DNA of 64,000 nucleotides, taken from Chlamydiota bacterium (GTDB lineage: Bacteria > Chlamydiota > Chlamydiia > Chlamydiales > JAAKFR01). The stretch spans positions 62,001 through 126,000 of the forward strand of contig JAJFLX010000017.1 in NCBI GenBank assembly GCA_021772465.1, read 5' to 3'. A program made the translations under genes and the position numbers. Under the pieces are notes generated by a model. The model ran no database searches. It was not told where the DNA came from and worked only from the letters and a program-made list of their open reading frames with translations. Below, in pieces: positions 43,592 through 52,200 of the stretch (positions are counted from its first letter, which is position 1; each line of letters opens with the position of its first letter).

Positions 43592-44096
43592 CCCTCTTTT
43601 CGACCCGATTCGAAAGAAATGGGTCGCAGCTTCTCCTGAGGAGCGGGTGAGACAGAAGCTTCTCAATAGGATGATCAAAGATCTGGGCTACCCTAAAGAG
43701 TACATCGCAGTGGAGGTGGCACTCAGTCAACTCCCTCACCTCAGTTTGAGAAGTTCTGATGAGGTTCCGAGCAGGCGAGTCGATATCCTTGTTTTTGCCA
43801 AGGGGATCGATCCTGACCACGAGCTCTATCCTCTTTTGATGGTCGAGTGCAAAGCAGCCCCTTTGACTCACCGGTTTGCTCAGCAAGTCGTGGGGTACAA
43901 CGAGAGTGTTGGGGCCCCTTTTTTGGCTCTAGCTAACGGAGAAGAGGTCCTCACAGGTTTTTGGGATGAAATTCTCGGTCACTACGAATTTAGACCTGGA
44001 CTTCCGGGCTTTTCTGAATTGAGAGCTTCTGGCGGCGAAGCGCACTCTCCTTTTGCACCTTTTGCATACACAGAATCCCCCCAAGAACCGTCCTGA
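43569..44096 (+). CDS. HsdR-N-like nuclease-fold protein
   Basis: 175 residues from the ATG at 43569 (an in-frame GTG lies five codons earlier), overlapping the end of hpf by 23 bases. It matches the N-terminal domain of type I restriction enzyme R subunits (HSDR_N_2): RQKLLNRMIKDLGYPKEYI, then RRVDILVF and LMVECKA, i.e. the D...ExK core of PD-(D/E)XK nucleases, with FAQQVVGYNESVG after it. No helicase or other restriction subunit is near. Stand-alone copies are common in chlamydiae and related bacteria, and their role is unknown. Confidence 0.8.
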   Translation: MALSKPTDPLFDPIRKKWVAASPEERVRQKLLNRMIKDLGYPKEYIAVEVALSQLPHLSLRSSDEVPSRRVDILVFAKGIDPDHELYPLLMVECKAAPLTHRFAQQVVGYNESVGAPFLALANGEEVLTGFWDEILGHYEFRPGLPGFSELRASGGEAHSPFAPFAYTESPQEPS

Positions 44097-44334
44097 AAAT
44101 TGAGCGAAGGGTGAGGATGTCTACTGTTATGACAAAAAGAGCTAGAGGGATGGTGGTGACAAGTCTTTTGTGTCCCCACCTCGCTTGATTCGCAATCAGC
44201 CTGTATTCGCTTCCCAAAATAGCTGCGGTTAAGATTAATGCAACCCCAACGAGGGCTACTTGCGCAAGAAGGGTGAGCCCTGTCACGCCGTACCAGGCTG
44301 CCTTCCGGCAAGTGATGGAGTGGATCTCATTCAT
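43990..44334 (-). CDS. Small two-helix membrane protein
   Basis: 114 residues with hydrophobic segments near 14-40 (GVTGLTLLAQVALVGVALIL) and 60-78 (VTTIPLALFVITVDILTL) and a basic C-terminus. It overlaps the convergent nuclease-fold gene by 107 bases, an unusual amount, and has no clear ribosome site. The well-formed helices argue for a real gene, the overlap against. It lies 26 bases after ctcC on the same strand and could be read with it. Confidence 0.45.
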   Translation of the reverse strand: MNEIHSITCRKAAWYGVTGLTLLAQVALVGVALILTAAILGSEYRLIANQARWGHKRLVTTIPLALFVITVDILTLRSIFRTVLGGILCMQKVQKESALRRQKLSIQKSPEVQV

Positions 44335-44360
44335 TTGAAGAAATTTTAGGAAGAAGCGAC

Positions 44361-45524
44361 TTAAATGGAAAGGTGATTTGGGGTGATTTCTGGGTCGTAG
44401 TCAAGTACAACCACCCGCTCCAAAACGTTCGCGAGTTCACGAATGTTGCCTGGCCAGGGGTAAGCTTCAAGTTTTTTTTCAGCAGCAGCTGACAATGTTT
44501 TGGGTTGAATTCCATTTTTGCGGCAAAACTTTTGAAGAAAGTAGCGAGTGAGAGGCAAGATGTCCTCTTTTCGCTCTCGAAGAGGGGGAAGATGTAGGGG
44601 GATGACGTTGAGACGGTAGAAAAGGTCTTCTCGAAGAATTTGGTTTTTTATCGCTTCACGTAGGTCGCGGTTTGTCGTTGAAAGCAGACGTACATCCACC
44701 GAAAGAGAGCGACTGCCCCCCACGCGTTCAAACTCTTGCTCTTGGATGACCCTGAGTAATTTAGGTTGAAGAGAGAGAGGGATCTCTGTCACTTCATCGA
44801 GAAGCAGTGTCCCTCCGTGGGCGAGCTCGAACCGTCCGAGACGCTTAGCAGAGGCGCCTGTGAAAGCGCCCTTCTCATGACCAAAAAACTCGGATTCGAT
44901 CAAAGTGTCTGGGATAGCGGCGCAATTGACTCGGATGTAGGGAGCATTTTGACGGGGAGAGTGGGCATGGATGAGGCTTGAAATCACCTCTTTTCCTGTC
45001 CCAGATTCTCCATGAATGAGCACACTCGCTTGACTTTTTGCGACGCGCACCGCCTCATCGAGCACTTTTTTCATTACAGGGCTTTGAGCTATCAGCTCTA
45101 AGGGGAGCTCTTTGGAGGCAATCTCTTCACGCAAATAGGTGTTTTCATGCACAAGAGAGAGGTGCTTCCCAGCTTTGTCGATGAGCATCTCAAGTGCGTC
45201 GGGAGTAAATGGCTTGAGGAGGTAGTTGAAAGCGCCTAGCCTCATAGCCTCTACCGCGTTTTCGATAGTGCCATGAGCTGTCATGACGATGGTGAGCATC
45301 TGAGGAGCACTCACTTTGGCTCTTTTGAGCACCTCAAGTCCTGAGTGGTCGGGCATTTTCATGTCTGTAATCATGAGATCAAAAGAGCTTTTACGCAGAG
45401 CAGCAAAAGCCTTTTTTCCATTTTCTGCTACTTCGACATCGTACCCTTTTTGCATGAGGGCCTCTTCGAGAAATTGCCGCATCAGCGGCTCATCATCAAC
45501 GATCAATATCTTTTCAAGTGTCAT
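44361..45524 (-). CDS. ctcC: NtrC-family response regulator CtcC
   Basis: 387 residues: a receiver domain (VDDEP, phospho-acceptor in LMITDMKMP, Lys in LLKPF), then the AAA+ domain of sigma-54 activators with Walker A GESGTGKE, GAFTGA loop and DEVTEIP. The protein ends right after the AAA+ domain with no Fis-type DNA-binding domain, as is known for chlamydial CtcC. It activates sigma-54 promoters, probably from solution. It overlaps the kinase gene by 11 bases; both with the next small gene form an operon. Confidence 0.93.
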   Translation of the reverse strand: MTLEKILIVDDEPLMRQFLEEALMQKGYDVEVAENGKKAFAALRKSSFDLMITDMKMPDHSGLEVLKRAKVSAPQMLTIVMTAHGTIENAVEAMRLGAFNYLLKPFTPDALEMLIDKAGKHLSLVHENTYLREEIASKELPLELIAQSPVMKKVLDEAVRVAKSQASVLIHGESGTGKEVISSLIHAHSPRQNAPYIRVNCAAIPDTLIESEFFGHEKGAFTGASAKRLGRFELAHGGTLLLDEVTEIPLSLQPKLLRVIQEQEFERVGGSRSLSVDVRLLSTTNRDLREAIKNQILREDLFYRLNVIPLHLPPLRERKEDILPLTRYFLQKFCRKNGIQPKTLSAAAEKKLEAYPWPGNIRELANVLERVVVLDYDPEITPNHLSI

Positions 45525-46569
45525 AAAATGATAGGGTTATGCGTGTTCCTTTTCCGATTTTTGAGTCGACTGTAATCTTTCCGCCATGCGCTCGAATGAC
45601 CTTGTCTACCTCAGAGAGTCCCAGCCCTGTCCCGCATGTTTTGGTCGTAAAAAATGGGGTGAAGAGTTTTTCTTTCTGTTCTAAGGTCATTCCCTCTCCA
45701 CTATCGTCTACAATGATTTCTCCTTCAGGTGTAAGACGTATTTCGACGTGATCGGCATTTGCTTCAAAGGCGTTGCGAATTAAGTTGAGTAGTACGAGCT
45801 TGACTCTTTCTCGATCGACGGATTTGAAATGAGAGTGTGTCTCTAGGGTCACTTTGCAAGGAAAGCCACTTGCTGCAGCGAGAGAGGCGCCCTCTTGAAT
45901 CAGCTGCGCGAGATCTGCCTGCGCGAAGTGGAGTGTGCAAGGTCTGGCATAGTCGAGTACACTCGTTACCAGGGCATTGAGTGTACGGCTTCCCTCTAGG
46001 ATGGCTTGGACTTTTTTTCTTTGGCTCGGCTCATTGAGCTCCCTTTCCAAAAGCGCTGCAAACCCTTCGATACCGCCCAATGGATTGCGAATTTCATGAG
46101 CAAGGGTTGCTGCCATCTCTCCGAGAGCCCGAAGACGGTCGGCATGATGCACACTTGTTTCGAGTTGTTTGAGCTCAGTTCGGTCGCTCAAAAGGAGCAA
46201 GACCCCCTCACCTGGCACCCATGAGGGAGCGACTTCTATCTCTTTTTTATTCGATAAGCTCAGGATCAAACGCGAAGGGAGTTTTTGATCTTGGAGGGCT
46301 CCTCTCATAGAAAAGCCAAACAAATCATCTGCAAAATGGGTATGAAAAGAGGAATTCATCACTTCAAGTGTAGAGAGGCCCAAAATTGTTTCTGCTGCCT
46401 CATTAATCAGCAAGATGACCCCTTCTCTAGATACGAATAGGAGGCCATCAGAGAGGTGAGACAAGATGAGTTGCTGTCTTTTATGGGCTGTTTCGAGTTT
46501 CGTGCGTAAAGACTCGAGTTGCACTTGAAGCGTATCTAAAGAGAGGAGCGCATCACGGGGATGGGTCAT
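45514..46569 (-). CDS. ctcB: Sensor histidine kinase CtcB
   Basis: 351 residues, no transmembrane helix, so cytosolic. A PAS domain (about 30-130), the phosphorylated histidine in LAHEIRNPLGG (His158), then the HATPase domain with LLNLIRNAFEANA, VDDSGEGM and GTGLGLSEV. Pairs with CtcC to control sigma-54 genes late in the developmental cycle. Its start overlaps the upstream gene by four bases. Confidence 0.93.
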   Translation of the reverse strand: MTHPRDALLSLDTLQVQLESLRTKLETAHKRQQLILSHLSDGLLFVSREGVILLINEAAETILGLSTLEVMNSSFHTHFADDLFGFSMRGALQDQKLPSRLILSLSNKKEIEVAPSWVPGEGVLLLLSDRTELKQLETSVHHADRLRALGEMAATLAHEIRNPLGGIEGFAALLERELNEPSQRKKVQAILEGSRTLNALVTSVLDYARPCTLHFAQADLAQLIQEGASLAAASGFPCKVTLETHSHFKSVDRERVKLVLLNLIRNAFEANADHVEIRLTPEGEIIVDDSGEGMTLEQKEKLFTPFFTTKTCGTGLGLSEVDKVIRAHGGKITVDSKIGKGTRITLSFYDT

Positions 46570-46874
46570 AGATTTTTGAGCCGCTGTTTTCTATTCTTCT
46601 GGTTGCACATGTCGATATGCAAGATTTTTTGAATGGTTTTTTTTATCGCATCGAGTTCATCAGTGACCTCTTGTGAGATGTGAGAGAGCGAGTAGTTGTA
46701 GGGGAGGAGCGACTCATCGACCTCATCGATGCAGGTGAGAAGAATTTTTTTCTGCTCGAGCACGGCAATCCAATCGTCTAGAGGAAGATCTAATTCATCT
46801 TCACTCAAGTCCAAAATGGCATCGAAAAACCCTTTTTTCTTTTGCAGCAAGGAGAGTAACTTTTCTTCTTTCAT
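46566..46874 (-). CDS. Small helical protein, FlgN/chaperone-like, first gene of the ctc operon
   Basis: 102 residues, all helical with heptad-like spacing (LLSLLQKKKGFFDAILDLSE, then AVLEQKKILLTCIDEVDE). Size, acidity and pattern recall FlgN-type export chaperones, but the similarity is only general. A small unnamed gene is also found beside ctcB in Chlamydia trachomatis. Four-base overlap with ctcB means translational coupling. It may sense or chaperone a partner for the kinase. Confidence 0.65.
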   Translation of the reverse strand: MKEEKLLSLLQKKKGFFDAILDLSEDELDLPLDDWIAVLEQKKILLTCIDEVDESLLPYNYSLSHISQEVTDELDAIKKTIQKILHIDMCNQKNRKQRLKNL

Positions 46875-46923
46875 AGTTGTTATCTACAATATATAGAAGA
46901 GTTTTTCACGCAAGAGGTTTCAC

Positions 46924-48282
46924 ATGTACGATGCAATCATTTTAGGGGCCGGGCAAGCAGGGCCGACGCTCGCAAGTCGGTTGACTGCAGCAGGACAAAA
47001 AGTCGCGTTAGTCGAGAGAGAGAAAATGGGGGGGTGTTGCGTCAATTATGGGTGCACTCCGACAAAAGCGCTTGTTGCGAATGCAAAAATTGCCCACTCG
47101 GTGCGTTGCGCTGACGAATTTGGGATTGAAGTGAGAGATTTTTCGCTCGATATGAACAAAATTCAAAAGCGCAAGGAGGGGATTGTCTCACAGAGTCGTG
47201 AGGGTCTGCGCGATTGGCTCGTGGGCATGGAGGGGTGTGACGTCTATGAGGGGCACGCCACGTTTCAAGACCCTCACCACATCGCTGTTGGAGACAAAGT
47301 TCTCGAGGGGAAGAAGATCTTTATCAATGTGGGGGGGCGCGCTTTTATTCCCCCTGGGTTTGAAAAGGTGCCCTACCTCACAAACGTCACTATTCTCGAA
47401 TTGGATGTGATTCCTGAGCACCTCCTCATCGTCGGTGGGGGCTATGTTGCAGTCGAATTTGCTCAGATTTTTAGAAGGTTTGGGAGCAGAGTCACCCTCT
47501 TTCAGCGCCATGCTCACCTCATGCCTAAAGAGGATGTTGAAGTCTCCGAGGCCGTACGTCAGATTCTTGAAAAAGAGGGGGTTGAGGTTCAAACAGAGGT
47601 GCAGAATTTGCAAGCCATTTCGAGGGAGGGAAAAATTTGTGTCAACGAGCAGTGGATGGGGTCTCATCTCCTTTTAGCAGCGGGGCGTGTTCCAAATACT
47701 GACCAACTAGATCTTGAAAAAGCAGGAGTGGCTCTTGATGGGCGGAGGTTTATTCAAGTGAATGAGCAGCTGCAAACCTCTCAGCCACACATCTGGGCGC
47801 TCGGTGACTGCAACGGCAAAGGAGCTTTTACCCACACAGCCTACAACGATTATGAAATCGTTGCAGACAACCTCCTTAAGGGTGAAAACCGCTCGGTTCA
47901 AGACCGTTTTACCACCTATGCACTCTTCCTCGATCCTCCTCTGGGAAGGGTAGGGATGACGGAAAAAGAGGCACGAGCAAGCGAAAGAGAGGTGTTGATG
48001 GCTCAAATGCCGATGACTCGAGTAGCACGTGCGATAGAGAAAGGCGAAACCGATGGGTTTCTCAAAGTCTTAGTTGATCGAAAAAATCAGCAAATTCTGG
48101 GCGCTAGTTTACTTGGAACAGGGTGTGATGAAGTGGTGCAAATACTCACAGCTCTGATGTATGCAAAGGCTCCTTACACCATTTTAGAGCGCGCGGTCTT
48201 CATTCATCCGACAGTAAGTGAGCTTTTGCCCACGCTTTTTTCGGAGCTAAAACCTCTAGTACAAGAATCTAGTTACCGCTGA
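46924..48282 (+). CDS. Pyridine nucleotide-disulfide oxidoreductase (MerA/LPD-like)
   Basis: 452 residues: an FAD-binding N-terminus (DAIILGAGQAGPTLASRL), the redox-active disulfide in GGCCVNYGCTPTK, the NAD(P) site IVGGGYVAVEFAQIFRRFG, the second FAD motif ALGDCNGKGAFTHTA and the C-terminal HPTVSELLP catalytic His-Glu pair. It belongs to the dihydrolipoamide dehydrogenase/mercuric reductase family. It lacks the extra terminal cysteine pair of true mercuric reductase and is not next to dehydrogenase genes, so its substrate is open, possibly a low-molecular thiol or reactive compound. Confidence 0.85.
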   Translation: MYDAIILGAGQAGPTLASRLTAAGQKVALVEREKMGGCCVNYGCTPTKALVANAKIAHSVRCADEFGIEVRDFSLDMNKIQKRKEGIVSQSREGLRDWLVGMEGCDVYEGHATFQDPHHIAVGDKVLEGKKIFINVGGRAFIPPGFEKVPYLTNVTILELDVIPEHLLIVGGGYVAVEFAQIFRRFGSRVTLFQRHAHLMPKEDVEVSEAVRQILEKEGVEVQTEVQNLQAISREGKICVNEQWMGSHLLLAAGRVPNTDQLDLEKAGVALDGRRFIQVNEQLQTSQPHIWALGDCNGKGAFTHTAYNDYEIVADNLLKGENRSVQDRFTTYALFLDPPLGRVGMTEKEARASEREVLMAQMPMTRVARAIEKGETDGFLKVLVDRKNQQILGASLLGTGCDEVVQILTALMYAKAPYTILERAVFIHPTVSELLPTLFSELKPLVQESSYR

Positions 48283-48947
48283 GCTCTATACTTGCCTAGA
48301 TCTGGGTTGAGTCGATTGATGAGTTCATCTGCAAGCACTTCGATTTTCCAATCGGGACGCTTCCCTCTCATCTTATTTAGTTGATTCATCGCTCGTTTTG
48401 TGTGTTTTTCAAGCTCTGATGACCATTTTTTTTGGTGTTTCTCGATGGCCTGGAGTAGATCCCCTTCGTAATGCTCTTGCTCTTTTTTGAGGATCTCGTC
48501 ACAAACCTTCACTTTTGCGGCGACTCCATCCCAAGCGATCACAATATTTTCAGGGTCGAAGGGCTTTCGAGTTGTGGGGCTCGTGCCATCACGCTTTTGT
48601 GCTTCCTCGAGCCAGCTCTTATCATAAATGGCGTTCTCGCCCTCGATGCGAACGGGGTTTTTAGGAAGGGAGCGTGAAATGAGGCAAGTGAAGTCACCTC
48701 TGTTTGCATATCTATCGAGGGTCTGATCGATGACTTCAAGAGCTACTATAGAGAGTTTCTTTTCGTATTCGCGCCGTTTAAGGTAGGCATGGGCAGTTTC
48801 AATCGCTTCGCCTACACTTGTACTGGCAAACAAGGCGGCGCCCGCCACAGCAATAAGTCTCATGGTTTGGCTTCTAGCACCTTGAGAGGATCTGGCAGGG
48901 GGTTGATTTGCTGTAGGGGGTAATGAATCACTTAATCTTGCAGACAT
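48273..48947 (-). CDS. U-box protein, putative E3 ubiquitin ligase effector
   Basis: 224 residues. A polar N-terminus (Ser, Pro, Gln-rich; good for type III export), then a hydrophobic segment (RLIAVAGAALFASTSVG, 30-46). At about 85-135 the residues read as a U-box: DFTCLISRSLPKNPVRIEG, YDKSWLEEA and SPTTRKPFDPENIV. These are the family's D-F-x-C-x-I, NPV, Y-x-x-x-W/L and P-x-T-x-x-x-F positions. The rest is a charged helical tail. U-box proteins recruit host E2 enzymes; bacteria use them only as effectors. No eukaryotic-like substrate domain is recognised. It converges with the reductase gene, overlapping by ten bases. Confidence 0.65.
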   Translation of the reverse strand: MSARLSDSLPPTANQPPARSSQGARSQTMRLIAVAGAALFASTSVGEAIETAHAYLKRREYEKKLSIVALEVIDQTLDRYANRGDFTCLISRSLPKNPVRIEGENAIYDKSWLEEAQKRDGTSPTTRKPFDPENIVIAWDGVAAKVKVCDEILKKEQEHYEGDLLQAIEKHQKKWSSELEKHTKRAMNQLNKMRGKRPDWKIEVLADELINRLNPDLGKYRAQR

Positions 48948-49228
48948 CTTTCCCTCTTTGATTCACTCAAGCCATCTCAATCATTTTTTATCATTTTTAC
49001 TATAGGGGTAGCCCCAATTTTAAAAAACGAAAAAGGAGGTAGGGGCAACTGAACTTAAAAATCCAGGCTTGAAAAATACTTTTAAAAAACAGATCGCAAG
49101 AACTTCTTTTTCAACAACTTTAAAACGTCATCCTAGAAAATTTCTGCAGGCAGGGATTAATTTTTTCTTTACAAATTTTAGGCCTTAAAGTTAAAAATTT
49201 ATTTTTACTTTCCCGAAAGAGGTGACCT

Positions 49229-52200
49229 ATGAACAAAGCCATCCTTACACTTTTAGTGATCTCTCTCGCTCCATTTCTTAGAGCTGAGTCGGATGATTGT
49301 TTTTTAGGGGCTTCTGAGAGAACAACCTACCTCAATCAGACGACCTCGTTTTCTCGTCAGCTTCCTAAGGTCAATGTTGTTTCTGGGGAGTACTGTGAAG
49401 ATGCTTGTGACTACGTACTGGCAGGTGCAGAGCCTCTTTCTATACGCCGTTTTTACAACCATTTTAGTCCTGGGGATCTTGCATTTGGGCACTGGAGATT
49501 GAATCCTGAGAGCGAGATGAATTTCAACTGTACCTCCTACTTTCCAAACTTTGTAGGCGTGGGGACTGAAAATGGGGGGTTCATCAAGTGCACGGAGCAA
49601 GAGGGAATTCGTTTCACTTTTGCTTCATCAGACCTCGCTCGCTACTCCAACGGGGGAGAACTCACTGGGCAAAATCATCCTGCTAACCTCTCGGTTCAGG
49701 CCAAAATAGGGAATGGTATCAATGACAAGCACACCTACCACGTGACTGTGTTGGATGGGGCGGGGCGGAAGAGAGTTTATGAGACTGAGAAGGGGACTTG
49801 GAAAAACTTTAAGGAGGTACCCTCCTTTGAGCGCTACACCCTCAAAGAGACTCAGCCAAATGGCAATGTCATTCACTACACTTTCGAAGATTACAACTAC
49901 AAAATCACGAACAGAAAAGAGGTAAAAAAAGGGATGGGTCACCGTATTGACACGCACTATATCCCTTCAAGGATTGAAGCCTATAGCGCGACGGGATTTT
50001 TTCTAGGCTCTATCGATTTTTCTTATGAAAACAGCTTCAAACAAGATTGGAGTGACTCTTATAAAAAGCGATTTGTAGCGAGCACAACCATTTCTGGCAG
50101 CGATGGACGAAGTTTTGTCTATCACAATCAAGATCGTAAAGTAAAAGGTAAGAAGGGGAGACGTCTCGATATCAATCGCGTTCCCTCTAAGCGTGACTCT
50201 GTAATGTACCGTACTGAGATCCCTTGGAAGCCTGAAGAAAAATTCGTCGTCAATTACAGAAAGGCTTCAGAATATTTCCAAAACAATTTTTTGGCTCACA
50301 TTGAAGGGCCCGATCGGGGACGGTTTTGCACGACTTATGACCCTGAGACCAAGAAAGTCACAGAGCAGCTCGCTCCTTCTGGCCCTGATGGTGCAGGCTA
50401 TCCCATTGCCCGTTATGAGTACCACGATGAGCATACTTTTGTTTACGATGGTGAAGGGGGCAAGACGGGCTATTTCTATGATGAGACCTATCGAGTCAAT
50501 GCCATCATGAGTTTTCTTGGCGACAAAACCTATTCAGTTGAGCGCTATTTTTGGTCAGATACGGCGGGCAACCTTCTTAAAAAAAGTTTGGAAGATGCTT
50601 CGGGAAAAATACTTCAGACTACAGAATTTGAGTACGATCAGCGGCACAATGCGACTAAGGTTGTTAGCAGATGCAAAGGGGGTGAGAGGCGCATTGATCG
50701 CACCTATACTCAAGATGGCTTCAACCTTTTAGCATCAGAGTCGGATCGACCTCGGAAGGGGATTTTTTATACCTATGTTAAGGGGACCAACCTTCCTAAA
50801 ACTGAGTTTACCTATGTCGATGGTAACATTTGTCAACGTACCTTCTATTTTTACGATGAAGTGATCCCCTCTGTTGCAACACGAATCGTTCAAGATGATG
50901 GAAGCTCAGAAGATGTCGACGATTTGAGAGGCGTTACGTACCGGAAGATCAAGGAGATGACCCTCCGCTATGAGCAGCCTTGCGTCGGTTTACCCGAAAA
51001 GGTGGAAGAGAAAACGATTGACGAAAAGGGGAGGGAAATCTCGCTCGGCTCGGTTCACTATACCTATCACCCTTCGGGGAAAGTGGAGAGTGAATCGCAC
51101 TATGATGCGACGGGAACGTACCGTTTCACTCTGCACAAAACATACGACAAAAGGGAGCTCCCTGTCTCCGAAACAGACCCCTTAGGCAGAAAGACTACCT
51201 ATGCCTACGACCGTTGTTTCAATCTGATAGAGCAGAAAGGACCTGCTCCTCACATGTGGAGAAAATGGACCTATGATTTTCTCAAACGTCCTATCGAAAT
51301 AAGTGAGAGCTGCTCTAAAAATGAGTCTCTAAAAACTACCCACACCTATGATCGTGCGGGCAGGGTGGTAGCTACCACTGACCCTTGCGGGGCTCAAACC
51401 CGTTATGAGTATGACTCTTTAGATCGTTGCATTGCCACTCACCACCCTGATGGTGCAGTGACGCGTTGCGAATATGACCTTTTTAACAATGTCGTCAAAG
51501 AGATTGATCCTCTCGGTTATGAGACCCGCACTGATTACAATGGTTTTGGGCAGAAAACAGCAATCTACCATCCTGATGGCTCTGAGGAGTTTTTTGCCTA
51601 CAATGATCTAGGTCAGCTTATTCAGGAGACGAGCCCGAGTGGCGCTGTCACTCACATCACCTACGACGCATTTGACCGCCCCACTTCTAAAAGAGTGGTA
51701 TCAAGTGAGGGGAAGCTTCTCAAGGAGAGCACCTACACCTATAGTGCATTTCATCTTCTCTCTGAGAGTCATAAGGATGGGCCTACTACCACCTACACCT
51801 ATGATTTTTCTGGGAGAAAAACGTCTGAAGCTCGGGAGGGGAACACCACTCGCTACTATTACGATGAGTTGGGTAGATGCAAAGAGGTGCATAGAGCAGA
51901 TACTATTGTCTGCACGGATTACGATCTTGGGGGCCAAGTTATTTCAAAGTGCACCTTAGATCCTGCTCGAGAGGTTCTTTCTCGGGTAGAGTATACCTAC
52001 GATGAGGCAGGCAATCAGACGGAGGTGATTACATCGAAGGGAGTGACTAAGACGACCTACAACGCTCAGAAGCAGCCCATCAAACGGGTCGACCCTCTTG
52101 GAAATGAGACCACTTACCGCTATGATTACACTGAGGCGGGTTTTGTAATTACTGAGATCAATCCTAAAGGGATAGAAAGTGTTAGTCATCAGAACCTCCG

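Noticed and set aside
43982..44311. Second minus-strand frame of 109 codons
   Set aside because: Competes with the frame at 43990-44334, which has two proper hydrophobic helices; this one is Ser/His/Pro-rich and unstructured.
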